From Akkermansiaceae bacterium UBA7890 (GTDB lineage: Bacteria; Verrucomicrobiota; Verrucomicrobiia; Verrucomicrobiales; Akkermansiaceae), in contig DLRK01000208.1 in assembly GCA_002501065.1 (NCBI GenBank), positions 9,200 through 31,311 on the forward strand: DNA of 22,112 bases. The letters are read 5' to 3'. The number at the start of each line of letters is the position of its first letter. The first letter of the stretch is position 1. The notes beneath the pieces are model-generated. The model searched no databases and was not told where the DNA came from. It was given only the letters and a program-made list of their open reading frames with translations. This document shows positions 7,281-15,169 of this stretch, in pieces. The position numbers were made by a program, and so were the translations under genes.

Positions 7281-7919
7281 ATGCCTTGTCAGCCCCTGCG
7301 CCGGAGTGGCGACCTTCTTCCAGCCGGTAAATTTCCTTCTGCGAGCCGACGCTCTTTCGTCAGGAACTCGCTCCTGACTGCCAGCGGCCTGTTTGCAGCC
7401 ACCACCCCGACCCGGGCGCTGTCCCTCTTCAGCGGGAGCGCGAATCTCGACATCAATGAACTGCCGAACGAATGGGTCCGTCGCCAGGGAGGTGAACTGC
7501 ATGCTTACGCCCGCTACATCTCGGCCCTGCGCCTGAAGCATATAAGCGTGCAGCAGGTGATTTCCGCGCATGCCAGGAAGAAAGGAAGCGTCTGGAACAC
7601 GCTCCCGGTGCGCGAGGACTGGCGTCACATGAGTGAAACTCTCAGGGTTGCCGATGAGATCTCAGTTCGCCTGGGGACCTCGGTGAAAATTGTGACCTCC
7701 GCCTTCCGCAGTCCTTCCTATAATGCCCGGTGCCCGGGAGCGAAGCCGAACTCCTGTCACAAGCAGAACTTCGCCTTGGATCTCAGTTTTCACGCCTCGA
7801 CCCACTCGGTTGCACGTGCGGCCCGCAATATTCGCGAAGAAGGAAAATTCCGGGGAGGGGTGGGGCGCTACAGCAGCTTCACCCATGTCGATACCCGCGG
7901 TTACAACGTGGATTGGTAG
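7281..7919 (+). CDS. Exported M15-type peptidase (YcbK/DUF882-like)
   Basis: The 212-residue protein has a twin-arginine-like export signal: SRRSFVR at 22-28 followed by a hydrophobic stretch to about residue 41. The C-terminal half has the zinc-peptidase fold of the M15 family: TSAFRSPSYNA (139-149), the metal-binding block CHKQNFALD (159-167, His160 and Asp167) and THVDTRG (201-207, His202). M15 members cleave peptides in cell-wall peptidoglycan (D-Ala bonds) or, in the YcbK subgroup, have an unclear periplasmic role. Two cysteines (151 and 159) lie close to the metal site and may form a disulfide. A TTG at 7266 would add five residues; the ATG at 7281 is preferred. The gene is transcribed alone, with a hairpin terminator after it. 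Confidence 0.82.
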   Translation: MPCQPLRRSGDLLPAGKFPSASRRSFVRNSLLTASGLFAATTPTRALSLFSGSANLDINELPNEWVRRQGGELHAYARYISALRLKHISVQQVISAHARKKGSVWNTLPVREDWRHMSETLRVADEISVRLGTSVKIVTSAFRSPSYNARCPGAKPNSCHKQNFALDLSFHASTHSVARAARNIREEGKFRGGVGRYSSFTHVDTRGYNVDW

Positions 7920-7951
7920 GAACGGAAACTTTTCTGCCAACAGGATCGAAG

Positions 7952-7980
7952 AGGGGCCCTCCGGGGTCCCTTTCATTTGA
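7952..7980 (+). terminator. Rho-independent terminator after the M15-type peptidase gene
   Basis: Stem AGGGGCCC / GGGTCCCT (7952-7959 and 7964-7971, one G-T wobble) with a TCCG loop, followed by TTCATTTGA. It lies 33 bp after the stop codon. Confidence 0.65.
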
Positions 7981-8057
7981 TGGGCAAGGGACAGCACAGG
8001 TTGCTTCACCATCACCGCATCTCAACGAATTTGCCACAAGATACGGAGTGGGGCTGC

Positions 8058-8088
8058 TTGACTGCTTTGCCGCCTTTCGTTTAAGGAT
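8058..8088 (+). promoter_or_regulatory. Candidate promoter for the lamin-tail/Calx-beta gene
   Basis: TTGACT (8058-8063, 5 of 6 with the -35 consensus) is followed after 17-18 nt by TTAAGGAT (8081-8088), a poor -10. The leader to the ATG at 8119 would be about 25 nt and has no Shine-Dalgarno. Confidence 0.3.
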
Positions 8089-8118
8089 ACGGCCGAAGTC
8101 CAGTGCTTCCCGCCCACC

Positions 8119-10662
8119 ATGGTCCTCCGTCCCTACCTCCCATTCGTGCTCGTCGCTGCTTTCTCCCTCCATGCCTCCGGGGAGATCCTGATCTCCCAGT
8201 ACTACGAGGGAGCGAGTTACAACAAGTGGATCGAACTCAGTAACACCGATGCAGTGGCCGTCTCCCTTGACGGATTCGTCCTGACGAGATGGGCCAACGC
8301 GGCGACCGAGGAATGGAAGCAGGATGGCGCCAGTCCGCGATACCAGGATGACCTGGCGGGACTCTCCATTCCTGCCAATGGCTATCTTCTGCTGGGCAAC
8401 ACCGGTGCGGCTCTTCCCGACTACGCCACCGCTGATGTTGCCACCAACGCTACGCCTAATTTCAATGGTGACGATAGCGTGGTGCTTTACGACACGTCGA
8501 AGGGGGCGATTGGGAGTCATGCCGCCATCGCGGATGCGATTTCCTTTACGGACTTGGGGAACGAGGGAATGAATAAGAGTTTCTATCGACTCGGTCCGGG
8601 CGTGGGTTATGACACCGTTACCGGATCTACCGTCCTCGATTTTCCGACCGTGTGGGGAGAAAAAAGTAACGGAGACGTTGATAACGCCACTCCGGTCGAC
8701 GCCTGGTATCTCCAGAACTTCACGGCCACCGCCAGCGAGTCGCTGACCGTCTCCCTGGACCCGGATACAATCCCTGAAGATGGGGGAGTCGGCCTGGTGG
8801 ACATCACTGTCACCCGCACCGGATCCGCCGACAGTGCCCTGACCCTGACGCTCGAGTCCAGTGATGCCACCGAAGCGATAATCCCTGATCCGGATCGGGA
8901 GATTCCGGTTGGCCAGTCCTCCGCGACCTTTGCGATGTCGATCGATGCGGTGGACGACCTGATTGAGGACGGAACGCAATCGGTCATCATCACGGCTTCA
9001 GCCACCGGATTCTCCGGGGGAGCGGCCGAATTGAATGTGACGGATGACGGAGACTTCTCCCCTGTCATGATCAACGAGATCCTGGCCGACATACCCTCCG
9101 GCGAAGCAGGTGACGCCAACGGGGATGGAGACACTGACAGTGGCGACGACGAGTTTGTCGAGATTGTGAACAAGAGCGGAGGCGCTCTCGACATGAGTGG
9201 CTGGTCCCTGCACGACGGAGCAGAACAACGGCATATCTTTCCTGCGGACACGATCGTTCCTGCGGACTGTGCGATCGTGGTCTTCGGTGGGGGATCGGTT
9301 GACAGCCTTGGGGGGTCGTCAATCTTTCAGGTTGTCAGCAGCATTCGGCTTGGACTGAACAATGGGGGTGACACCGTGACCGTTCTTGACTCCCTGGGCG
9401 AGACAGTCGCCTCAGTCAGCTATGGCGGGGAGGGAGGCAATGACCAGTCCCTGACGCGTGACGTGGATGTCACCGGCCCCTTTGTGCTGCACGGTAGTGC
9501 CGCGGGCGCCGGGGGAAGGCTCTTTTCGCCCGGAACAAGAGTGGATGGCACCGAGTTTTGCCCGCCCCTCGGTGATCTCAGTTTCAGTCTCAGTGCAAAC
9601 AGCATGAACGAGAATGGAGGATCAATTACCGCGCTCCTGCGACGAACGGGTGACCTGAGTGGACAGCTGGACGTCCTGATCCGAATTGACGATTCGACTG
9701 AAGCTCTGGCGGACGTGGGAAACCGCGCCGCCTTCGACCCGGGAGAGAGTTCGCTGACGTTTACGATCAATGCGGAAGATGACATTGCTCAGGACGGCGC
9801 CCAGTCCGTGCAGGTGCGGGCCATCGCTCCGGGATATCGCACCGCAACGGCCACCTTCGAAGTGGAGGATGACGGGGACGGTCCCTTTTCGTCTCTGGTT
9901 ATCAATGAATTCCTCTCCGATCCACCTAACCCTGACGGGGATGCCAACCACGACGGAACCCTCGACTTTTCACAGGATGAGTTCATCGAACTATTGAATA
10001 TCTCCGACGGCCCCTTCGATCTCAGTGGCTATGAGATTCACGACGGGGTGGGACTGCGGCATGTCTTCTCCGCGGGAACACTTCTGGCGGCTGGACGGGC
10101 AATTGTCGTGTTTGGCGGTGGGACGCCTGCAGGATCCTTTGGGGGGTCCCTGGTCCAGACAGCCAGCACCGGATTTCTCGGATTGAACAACAGTGGCGAT
10201 ACCATTGCCCTGAAAACTCCGGGCGGGGGAAGCAATCTCCTGGAGCTGAGCTATGACGGTTCGGTTCTGGACCAGGCCATGTCACGCGACCCGGATGGCA
10301 GCGGCTCTCTGGTGGCCCATTCCTCCGCCAATGGAGCAGGGGGCACGCTATTCTCGCCGGGAACGCGCGTGGATGGAGGGGACTTCGACGGGGCGGTTCC
10401 GATCGGTGTCATCGATATCACCAGTTTTGATGTCGATGTGAGCACGCTGGAAATCATCCTTGAGGTCTCAGGGATGACACCGGGTGCGACCTACTGTTTC
10501 GACGTGAGCCTCGACCTGGGCCGGACAAACCCCTGGTTCCCCTTTGAAATCCTCACCACCGACACAGGAATAGAGATCTCGCCGGGTGTTCACCGCTTTG
10601 TGGTGCCTGATCTCTTCATTTCCCAGGAAAGTTCCCAGTATTACCGGATCCGGAAGCCGTAG
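8119..10662 (+). CDS. Secreted protein with three lamin-tail and two Calx-beta domains
   Basis: The 847-residue product starts with a signal peptide (about 1-21, ending HASG). Lamin-tail domain (LTD) 1 covers about 22-200 (ILISQYYEG, KWIELSNT, LDGFVLTRW). A Calx-beta domain follows at about 207-314 (SLTVSLDPDTIPEDGG to LNVTDDGD). LTD 2 is about 316-480 (VMINEILAD, DEFVEIVNKSG, GGGSVDSLGG). A second Calx-beta domain spans about 486-591 and LTD 3 about 593-757 (LVINEFLSD, DEFIELLNIS). The last 80 residues form a beta-rich end without a recognised sorting signal. LTD 2 and 3 carry Asp-rich loops (DANGDGDTDSGDDEF and DANHDGTLDFSQDEF) that look calcium-binding. Such proteins are surface or extracellular in Planctomycetota and Verrucomicrobiota; binding partners are unknown. 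The start is set by the signal peptide. Confidence 0.85.
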   Translation: MVLRPYLPFVLVAAFSLHASGEILISQYYEGASYNKWIELSNTDAVAVSLDGFVLTRWANAATEEWKQDGASPRYQDDLAGLSIPANGYLLLGNTGAALPDYATADVATNATPNFNGDDSVVLYDTSKGAIGSHAAIADAISFTDLGNEGMNKSFYRLGPGVGYDTVTGSTVLDFPTVWGEKSNGDVDNATPVDAWYLQNFTATASESLTVSLDPDTIPEDGGVGLVDITVTRTGSADSALTLTLESSDATEAIIPDPDREIPVGQSSATFAMSIDAVDDLIEDGTQSVIITASATGFSGGAAELNVTDDGDFSPVMINEILADIPSGEAGDANGDGDTDSGDDEFVEIVNKSGGALDMSGWSLHDGAEQRHIFPADTIVPADCAIVVFGGGSVDSLGGSSIFQVVSSIRLGLNNGGDTVTVLDSLGETVASVSYGGEGGNDQSLTRDVDVTGPFVLHGSAAGAGGRLFSPGTRVDGTEFCPPLGDLSFSLSANSMNENGGSITALLRRTGDLSGQLDVLIRIDDSTEALADVGNRAAFDPGESSLTFTINAEDDIAQDGAQSVQVRAIAPGYRTATATFEVEDDGDGPFSSLVINEFLSDPPNPDGDANHDGTLDFSQDEFIELLNISDGPFDLSGYEIHDGVGLRHVFSAGTLLAAGRAIVVFGGGTPAGSFGGSLVQTASTGFLGLNNSGDTIALKTPGGGSNLLELSYDGSVLDQAMSRDPDGSGSLVAHSSANGAGGTLFSPGTRVDGGDFDGAVPIGVIDITSFDVDVSTLEIILEVSGMTPGATYCFDVSLDLGRTNPWFPFEILTTDTGIEISPGVHRFVVPDLFISQESSQYYRIRKP

Positions 10663-10748
10663 ATCCTGCCGAGGTGGTTTCAGCGGCCGTGAAAGAAGGA
10701 GACTACCTCTCTCCAGGTGCAATCGATCCCGTCTGCGTGCTTGTACGC

Positions 10749-10778
10749 TTGACCTCGCGACATTAGTTAAGAAAGATT
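10749..10778 (+). promoter_or_regulatory. Candidate parE promoter
   Basis: TTGACC (10749-10754, 5 of 6) is followed after 17-18 nt by AAAGATT (10772-10778), a weak -10. A small dyad GCGT-6 nt-ACGC (10736-10749) abuts the -35. The leader would be only about 10 nt, without a Shine-Dalgarno. Confidence 0.3.
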
Positions 10779-10792
10779 AAGCATCACTGGTC

Positions 10793-12646
10793 ATGTCGGC
10801 GAGTTACACGGAAGAAGACATCAAGACCCTCAACTGGCGGGAGCATATCCGCCTCCGCCCGGGGATGTACATCGGAAAACTCGGTGACGGCACGGTGCAG
10901 GATGATGGCATCTACCTCCTGCTGAAGGAAGCCGTCGACAATGCGGTAGATGAATTCGTGATGGGGCACGGCAGGGAGATCCGTATCGAGATTGACGATA
11001 AGGGCCGGGTGGAAGTCCGAGACTACGGGCGGGGCATTCCTCTGGGCAAACTCATGGACTGCGCTGCCAAGATCAATACAGGTGCGAAGTACGACAGCGA
11101 GGCCTTCAAGAAAGCCGTCGGGCTCAACGGAGTGGGGATCAAGGCCGTCAACGCTCTGAGCGAATTCTTTGAAATTCAGGCATGGCGGGAGGGAAAGACC
11201 AAGGCGATTGAATTCAGCCGGGGTGAGGTTCGCGAGGAGATGAAGCGTCCCCGGCCCAGCTCCAAGACCAAGCCGGGAACCCGCCTGGCCTTTGAAATCG
11301 ATCGAGAGATCTTTCCGGTCAAGACAACCTTCAAGCCTTCCATCGTGGAGCGCATGTGCCGCTACTACGCCTACCTCAATCCGGGGCTCACCCTGGTTTT
11401 CAACAAGCAGAAATTCCGTTCCAAAGGCGGTTTGCTCGATCTCCTCAGGGAGGAAATGGAGGGCCCTTCGCTCTACGAACCGATCGGTCTCTCGGGAAAA
11501 GATATTGATGTAGCCTTCGTGCACACACCGTCAAGCAGCGAGGACTACTATTCCTTCGTCAATGGGCAGCACACCACCCAGGGGGGCACCCACCTTGGCG
11601 CCTTCCGTGAAGCCATCGTGAAGGTTCTCCGCGAATTCTATAAGAAGCAATACGATCCTGCCGATATCCGGGCCGGTCTGGAGGCGGCGGTTTCCCTTCG
11701 CGTTGAGGAGCCTGTCTTCGAGAGTCAGACCAAGACGAAACTGGGAAGCACCGCCATGAAACCGGATGGAGAGACCATCCGTACCTACATAGGGAACTTC
11801 CTCCGCGAGCAACTCGACAATTACCTTCACAAGCATCCTGAGACTGCCGACGCCATCCAGAAGCGCATCCTGGCCTCTGAGCGCGAGCGGAAGGAATTGA
11901 AGGGGGTCAAGAAGATGGCCCGGGAACGGGCCAGGCAGACCAAGTTACACAACAAGAAACTCAGGGACTGCCGGGCCCACTGGAATACCAAGCACAAGAG
12001 GCGGGATAACAGCACTGTCTTCATCACGGAGGGCGACAGCGCGAGTGGCTCGATCACCTCCTGTCGTGATGCTGAAACCCAGGCCGTCTTTTCCCTTCGG
12101 GGCAAACCTCTCAATTCCTTCGGCCTGAGCCGCAAGGTCGTCTATGAGAACGAGGAATTTGCCCTGTTACAGGCGGCACTGGGCATCGAGGAGAACATCG
12201 AGAACCTGCGCTATAACAGAGTGGTCCTCGCTACCGACGCGGACGTCGATGGGATGCACATCCGCCTCCTTCTCCTCACTTTCTTCCTGCAGTTTTTCCC
12301 TGAGCTTATCCGGGAGGGTCATCTCTACATTCTTCAGACGCCCCTCTTCCGCGTTCGCACCAAGAAGCAGACCGATTACTGCTTCGACGAGAAGGAGAAG
12401 GAGGCCGCTCTCCAATCGCTGGGGAAGAATTCGGAAATTACCCGGTTCAAGGGCCTGGGGGAAATCTCCTCGCACGAATTCAAGTTCATGATCGGATCTG
12501 AGATGCGACTCGATCCAGTCCTCATGGAGGAGGGAAGGGGGCTCAGCGAGATGCTTTCCTTCTACATGGGCAAGAACACCCCCGACCGGCAGGACTATAT
12601 CATCAACAACCTGCGGGAGGATGTGGACCGGGGGGACGGGGAATAG
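10793..12646 (+). CDS. parE: Type IIA DNA topoisomerase subunit B (topoisomerase IV ParE-like)
   Basis: ATPase subunit of a type IIA topoisomerase. At 617 residues it has the compact ParE size. The N-terminal GHKL ATPase shows KEAVDNAVDEF (Glu46 and Asn50), RDYGRGIP (Asp77) and GLNGVGIKAVNAL (110-122); the transducer carries the K-loop QTKTKLGSTAM. The TOPRIM domain has TEGDSASGS (Glu413) and ATDADVDGMHIR (Asp482, Asp484), the metal-binding acidic residues, followed by the RFKGLGEI block near the C-terminus. With ParC it would decatenate replicated chromosomes or relax supercoils using ATP. A GyrB assignment is less likely because of the compact size and the linked parC-like gene; no other gyrase genes are visible to compare. 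The ATG at 10793 is the first in-frame start and gives a standard N-terminus. Confidence 0.92.
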   Translation: MSASYTEEDIKTLNWREHIRLRPGMYIGKLGDGTVQDDGIYLLLKEAVDNAVDEFVMGHGREIRIEIDDKGRVEVRDYGRGIPLGKLMDCAAKINTGAKYDSEAFKKAVGLNGVGIKAVNALSEFFEIQAWREGKTKAIEFSRGEVREEMKRPRPSSKTKPGTRLAFEIDREIFPVKTTFKPSIVERMCRYYAYLNPGLTLVFNKQKFRSKGGLLDLLREEMEGPSLYEPIGLSGKDIDVAFVHTPSSSEDYYSFVNGQHTTQGGTHLGAFREAIVKVLREFYKKQYDPADIRAGLEAAVSLRVEEPVFESQTKTKLGSTAMKPDGETIRTYIGNFLREQLDNYLHKHPETADAIQKRILASERERKELKGVKKMARERARQTKLHNKKLRDCRAHWNTKHKRRDNSTVFITEGDSASGSITSCRDAETQAVFSLRGKPLNSFGLSRKVVYENEEFALLQAALGIEENIENLRYNRVVLATDADVDGMHIRLLLLTFFLQFFPELIREGHLYILQTPLFRVRTKKQTDYCFDEKEKEAALQSLGKNSEITRFKGLGEISSHEFKFMIGSEMRLDPVLMEEGRGLSEMLSFYMGKNTPDRQDYIINNLREDVDRGDGE

Positions 12647-12978
12647 GGGATTTGTGCCGCGAGCACGCCCTGAGTCGAAAATGCCATTGCTTACCGGGGT
12701 CCGTTTTCTGCCTCAATCGTCAGGAGCCTGACCTCCGGAGAAAATGGGACCGCCCGCATTCCTTCCAGACATCTGCCTCCACGCCCCTGGCAGAAGGCAG
12801 GCGCAGGGAAAGGGTTATGGGAAAATTCCCGCTAAAGCCTTGCCCGCAAGGCGCGGTGATCGTGGACCTGCCGGATAGATTCTCAGCGAAGCCCAGGGTC
12901 CGGGATAGCAGGTTTAAAGACTGTCCTTCGGCACTTGCCTGCACGATTAGGACTTCTTAACTTTCGTGCAGGGCACTG
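12647..12978. other. 332-bp gap between parE and parC with several hairpins, no gene seen
   Basis: No convincing coding sequence: a 102-codon plus-strand frame (12652-12960) has low-complexity composition and no family features. The gap holds dyads GTCAGG-AG-CCTGAC (12719-12732), GCCTTG-CCCG-CAAGGC (12837-12852) and a nested stem ACCTGC-CGGA ... TCCG ... GCAGGT (12866-12913), then the inverted repeat before parC. If transcription reads through from parE, these would form a structured inter-cistronic leader. None is followed by a T-run typical of an intrinsic terminator. Confidence 0.6.
12935..12972 (+). promoter_or_regulatory. Inverted repeat around a candidate parC promoter
   Basis: Perfect 8-bp arms CCTGCACG (12938-12945) and CGTGCAGG (12965-12972) are separated by 19 nt. 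A possible promoter, TTGCCT (12935-12940), 17 nt, TAACTT (12958-12963), lies across the repeat, so a protein bound to the dyad would block it. The right arm ends 6 nt before the parC ATG. As RNA the repeat would instead form a hairpin next to the start codon. Confidence 0.4.
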
Positions 12979-14937
12979 ATGAGCGACAAGGGTACGGAGC
13001 ACGGAAGTCTGGGGGAGATGTACTCCGATTATTTCCTCGATTACGCCAGTTACGTGATCATGGAGCGAGCCGTGCCCCACCTTGGAGACGGTCTGAAACC
13101 CGTCCAGCGGCGGATTCTTCACGCCATGCGCCAGATCGAAGACGGCCGCTACAACAAGGTGGCCAACATCGTGGGGGATACGATGAAGTACCACCCGCAC
13201 GGTAATGTCGCGATTGAGGATGCCCTGGTCGGGATCGGACAGAAAGACCTGCTGATCGACGCGCAGGGAAACTGGGGAAATGTCCTTACCGGCGATCCTG
13301 CCGCCGCCGGTCGGTATATCGAGGCGCGCTTGACCCCCTTCGCCCTTGAAGTGGCTTTCAATCCGAAGACCACCGACTGGACCCGCAGTTATGACGGGCG
13401 AAACAAGGAACCCATCACCCTTCCCATGAAGTTTCCGCTTCTTCTCGCGCAGGGGGGGGAGGGGATCGCCGTCGGCCTTGCCTGCAAGATCCTTCCGCAC
13501 AATTTCAACGAACTGATCGAGCAGTGCATCCGGGCTCTGCGCAAACAGAAGGTTGAGATCGTCCCAGACTTCCCGACCGGGGGACTCATGGATGCCAGCG
13601 AGTATAACGACGGATTGCGGGGGGGGCGGGTCCGGGTGCGGGCCAAGATCGAGATCGTCAAGAGGAACCTGTTGCGCATCTTCGAAGTTCCCTGGGGGAC
13701 CACCACCACCTCGCTCCAAGCCTCCATCGTAGGTGCACAGGAAAAGGGAAAGATCAAGATTTCGCGGATCGAGGATAACACGGCGGACGAGGCTGACATC
13801 CTTGTCCATCTCTCCGCGGGCAGCGCCCCGGAATCGATTCGCGACGCCCTCTACGCCTTCACCGATTGCGAGATGAGCATCTCGCCCAACGCCTGTGTGA
13901 TCGCGGATGGCAAACCGCAGTTCCTGGGGGTGAGTGAGATTCTCAAGCGCTCCGCTTTCCAGACCCGGGATCTTCTCAAGCGGGAGCTTGAAATCCGGTT
14001 GGGCGAACTGGAGGAGAAGTGGCACTTCGGCTCCCTCGAGAAGATCTTCATCGAAAAACGGATCTACCGCGACATTGAGGAGTGCGACACCTGGGAAGCG
14101 GTGATCGAGGCCATTGACAAGGGGCTCAGGCCATACCGGAAGCGCTTTCGGAGGGAGATTACGCGGGATGACATCGTCCGGCTCACGGAGATCAAGATCA
14201 AGCGCATCTCGAAGTATGACAGCTTTCGGGCCGACGAGGAAATAAAGGATCTGGAGGATGCGATTGCAGAGACCCGGAAGCATCTCAGCAATCTCACTCG
14301 CTACGCGATCAGGTATTACCAGAACCTACAGAAGAAGTATGGCAAGGATCGTGATCCGCGGACTGATGAAGGGGAATTTGAAAGGGTTGACCGCACTCAG
14401 GTGGTAGCGGCCACCGAGACGCTCTACGTCGACGAGAAGAACGGATTCGCGGGACTGGGACTCAAGCGCGAGAAGGCCATCGAGAAGTGTTCACGACTCG
14501 ATGATATCATTGCGATCTCACAGGACGCCAAGATGCGGGTAGTAAAGGTTTCGAACAAGGCCTTCGTGGGGAAACGCCCGGTCCACGTGGCTGTATTCCG
14601 CAAGGGAGAGGAAAAGATCTATTCAATGATCTACCGCGATGGGCGGGATGGTGCCGTTCTGGCCAAACGTTTCCGGATCGGGGGAGTGACCCGTGACAAG
14701 ATCTATGAACTGGGCAAGGGCACGGCGGGAACGCGGGTGTTCTATCTGGTGGTCCATGATTCGGAGGAGGAGAGCGCCCCCAATACGGTGCTCATACACC
14801 TGAAGCCCGCCTTGCGCCTCCGGAACGTGAGTCGTCTTTTCCAGTTTGGTGAAATTGGGGTCAAGGGGCGCGGTGCCAAAGGCAATATCCTGACTAAGCA
14901 TGCGGTTGACCGGGTCGTGAAGGCTCCAAGGGAATAG
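12979..14937 (+). CDS. parC: Type IIA DNA topoisomerase subunit A (topoisomerase IV ParC-like)
   Basis: DNA-cleaving subunit. The winged-helix/tower N-terminal part starts at MYSDYFLDYASYVIMERAVP and reaches the active-site block AAAGRYIEARL, with Tyr113 as the nucleophile that links to DNA. The quinolone-determining stretch YHPHGNVAIED (71-81) has Val77 where gyrases usually have Ser83 (E. coli numbering) and Asn76 in place of Asp82; Asp81 matches Asp87. The coiled-coil region is near 340-450. The C-terminal domain (about 465-652) is short, enough for only three or four beta-pinwheel blades, and ends in VKGRGAKGNILTK, a GyrA-box-like sequence at the far C-terminus instead of early in the domain, as I recall for Bacteroidota-type topoisomerase IV. 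At 652 residues it is shorter than most ParC (about 750) or GyrA (about 850). A weak AGGG precedes the ATG. Confidence 0.9.
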   Translation: MSDKGTEHGSLGEMYSDYFLDYASYVIMERAVPHLGDGLKPVQRRILHAMRQIEDGRYNKVANIVGDTMKYHPHGNVAIEDALVGIGQKDLLIDAQGNWGNVLTGDPAAAGRYIEARLTPFALEVAFNPKTTDWTRSYDGRNKEPITLPMKFPLLLAQGGEGIAVGLACKILPHNFNELIEQCIRALRKQKVEIVPDFPTGGLMDASEYNDGLRGGRVRVRAKIEIVKRNLLRIFEVPWGTTTTSLQASIVGAQEKGKIKISRIEDNTADEADILVHLSAGSAPESIRDALYAFTDCEMSISPNACVIADGKPQFLGVSEILKRSAFQTRDLLKRELEIRLGELEEKWHFGSLEKIFIEKRIYRDIEECDTWEAVIEAIDKGLRPYRKRFRREITRDDIVRLTEIKIKRISKYDSFRADEEIKDLEDAIAETRKHLSNLTRYAIRYYQNLQKKYGKDRDPRTDEGEFERVDRTQVVAATETLYVDEKNGFAGLGLKREKAIEKCSRLDDIIAISQDAKMRVVKVSNKAFVGKRPVHVAVFRKGEEKIYSMIYRDGRDGAVLAKRFRIGGVTRDKIYELGKGTAGTRVFYLVVHDSEEESAPNTVLIHLKPALRLRNVSRLFQFGEIGVKGRGAKGNILTKHAVDRVVKAPRE

Positions 14938-14960
14938 GACGGATTTGGCCTGCCGGGGCC

Positions 14961-14988
14961 TTGACAGTCCCCGCGCAAGGGTTATGGT
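14961..14988 (+). promoter_or_regulatory. Strong sigma70-type promoter upstream of the secretin gene
   Basis: A perfect TTGACA (14961-14966) is followed after 16 nt by TATGGT (14983-14988), 4 of 6. This is the best promoter in the window. Transcription is expected to start at about 14995, exactly at the ATG of a 49-codon ORF, so that ORF would be leaderless and the secretin gene would have a leader of about 175-260 nt. The -35 overlaps the end of a short GC-rich dyad (GGCC-TGCCGG-GGCC). Confidence 0.6.
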
Positions 14989-14994
14989 GTTCGC

Positions 14995-15144
14995 ATGAAC
15001 AGCCTAACGCTCTGGTTGCGTAAATGTCACCTCAAGATTCGTCTCAATCTCCTTAAACGGCGGATCCGAACCCTGCATCGCGTCTTTCACGCAAGGAAAA
15101 GAAAAACACCCATGCAGCGATTGCAGCTACCATTCCGAGGTTAG
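14995..15144 (+). CDS. Possible small basic protein (49 aa), function unknown
   Basis: An ATG-initiated frame of 49 codons ends at TAG 15142-15144. The product is extremely basic: more than a third of its residues are Lys, Arg or His, with a C-terminal run HARKRK, and it has a single Cys. I do not recognise it. Its main support is position: the ATG coincides with the predicted start of transcription of a near-consensus promoter, an arrangement typical of leaderless genes. It ends about 25 bp before the earliest secretin start (TTG 15170), so it could also be a leader peptide for that gene. Against it: short length, no Shine-Dalgarno, no family match. Confidence 0.35.
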   Translation: MNSLTLWLRKCHLKIRLNLLKRRIRTLHRVFHARKRKTPMQRLQLPFRG

Positions 15145-15169
15145 AAAACTCCCGCAAACACAGGGAATT

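Noticed and set aside
7879..8979. 366-codon minus-strand frame opposite the lamin-tail gene
   Set aside because: Shadow of the plus-strand gene with its signal peptide and domains; the composition is unlike a real protein. It would also cover the peptidase terminator.
12652..12960. 102-codon ORF in the parE-parC gap
   Set aside because: No recognisable fold or signal, odd Cys/Arg-rich composition, and dyads run through it; treated as non-coding.
12883..14283. 466-codon open frame antisense to parC
   Set aside because: It lies wholly opposite a well-supported topoisomerase gene; its product has no domain-like features and its openness follows from GC-rich codon use.
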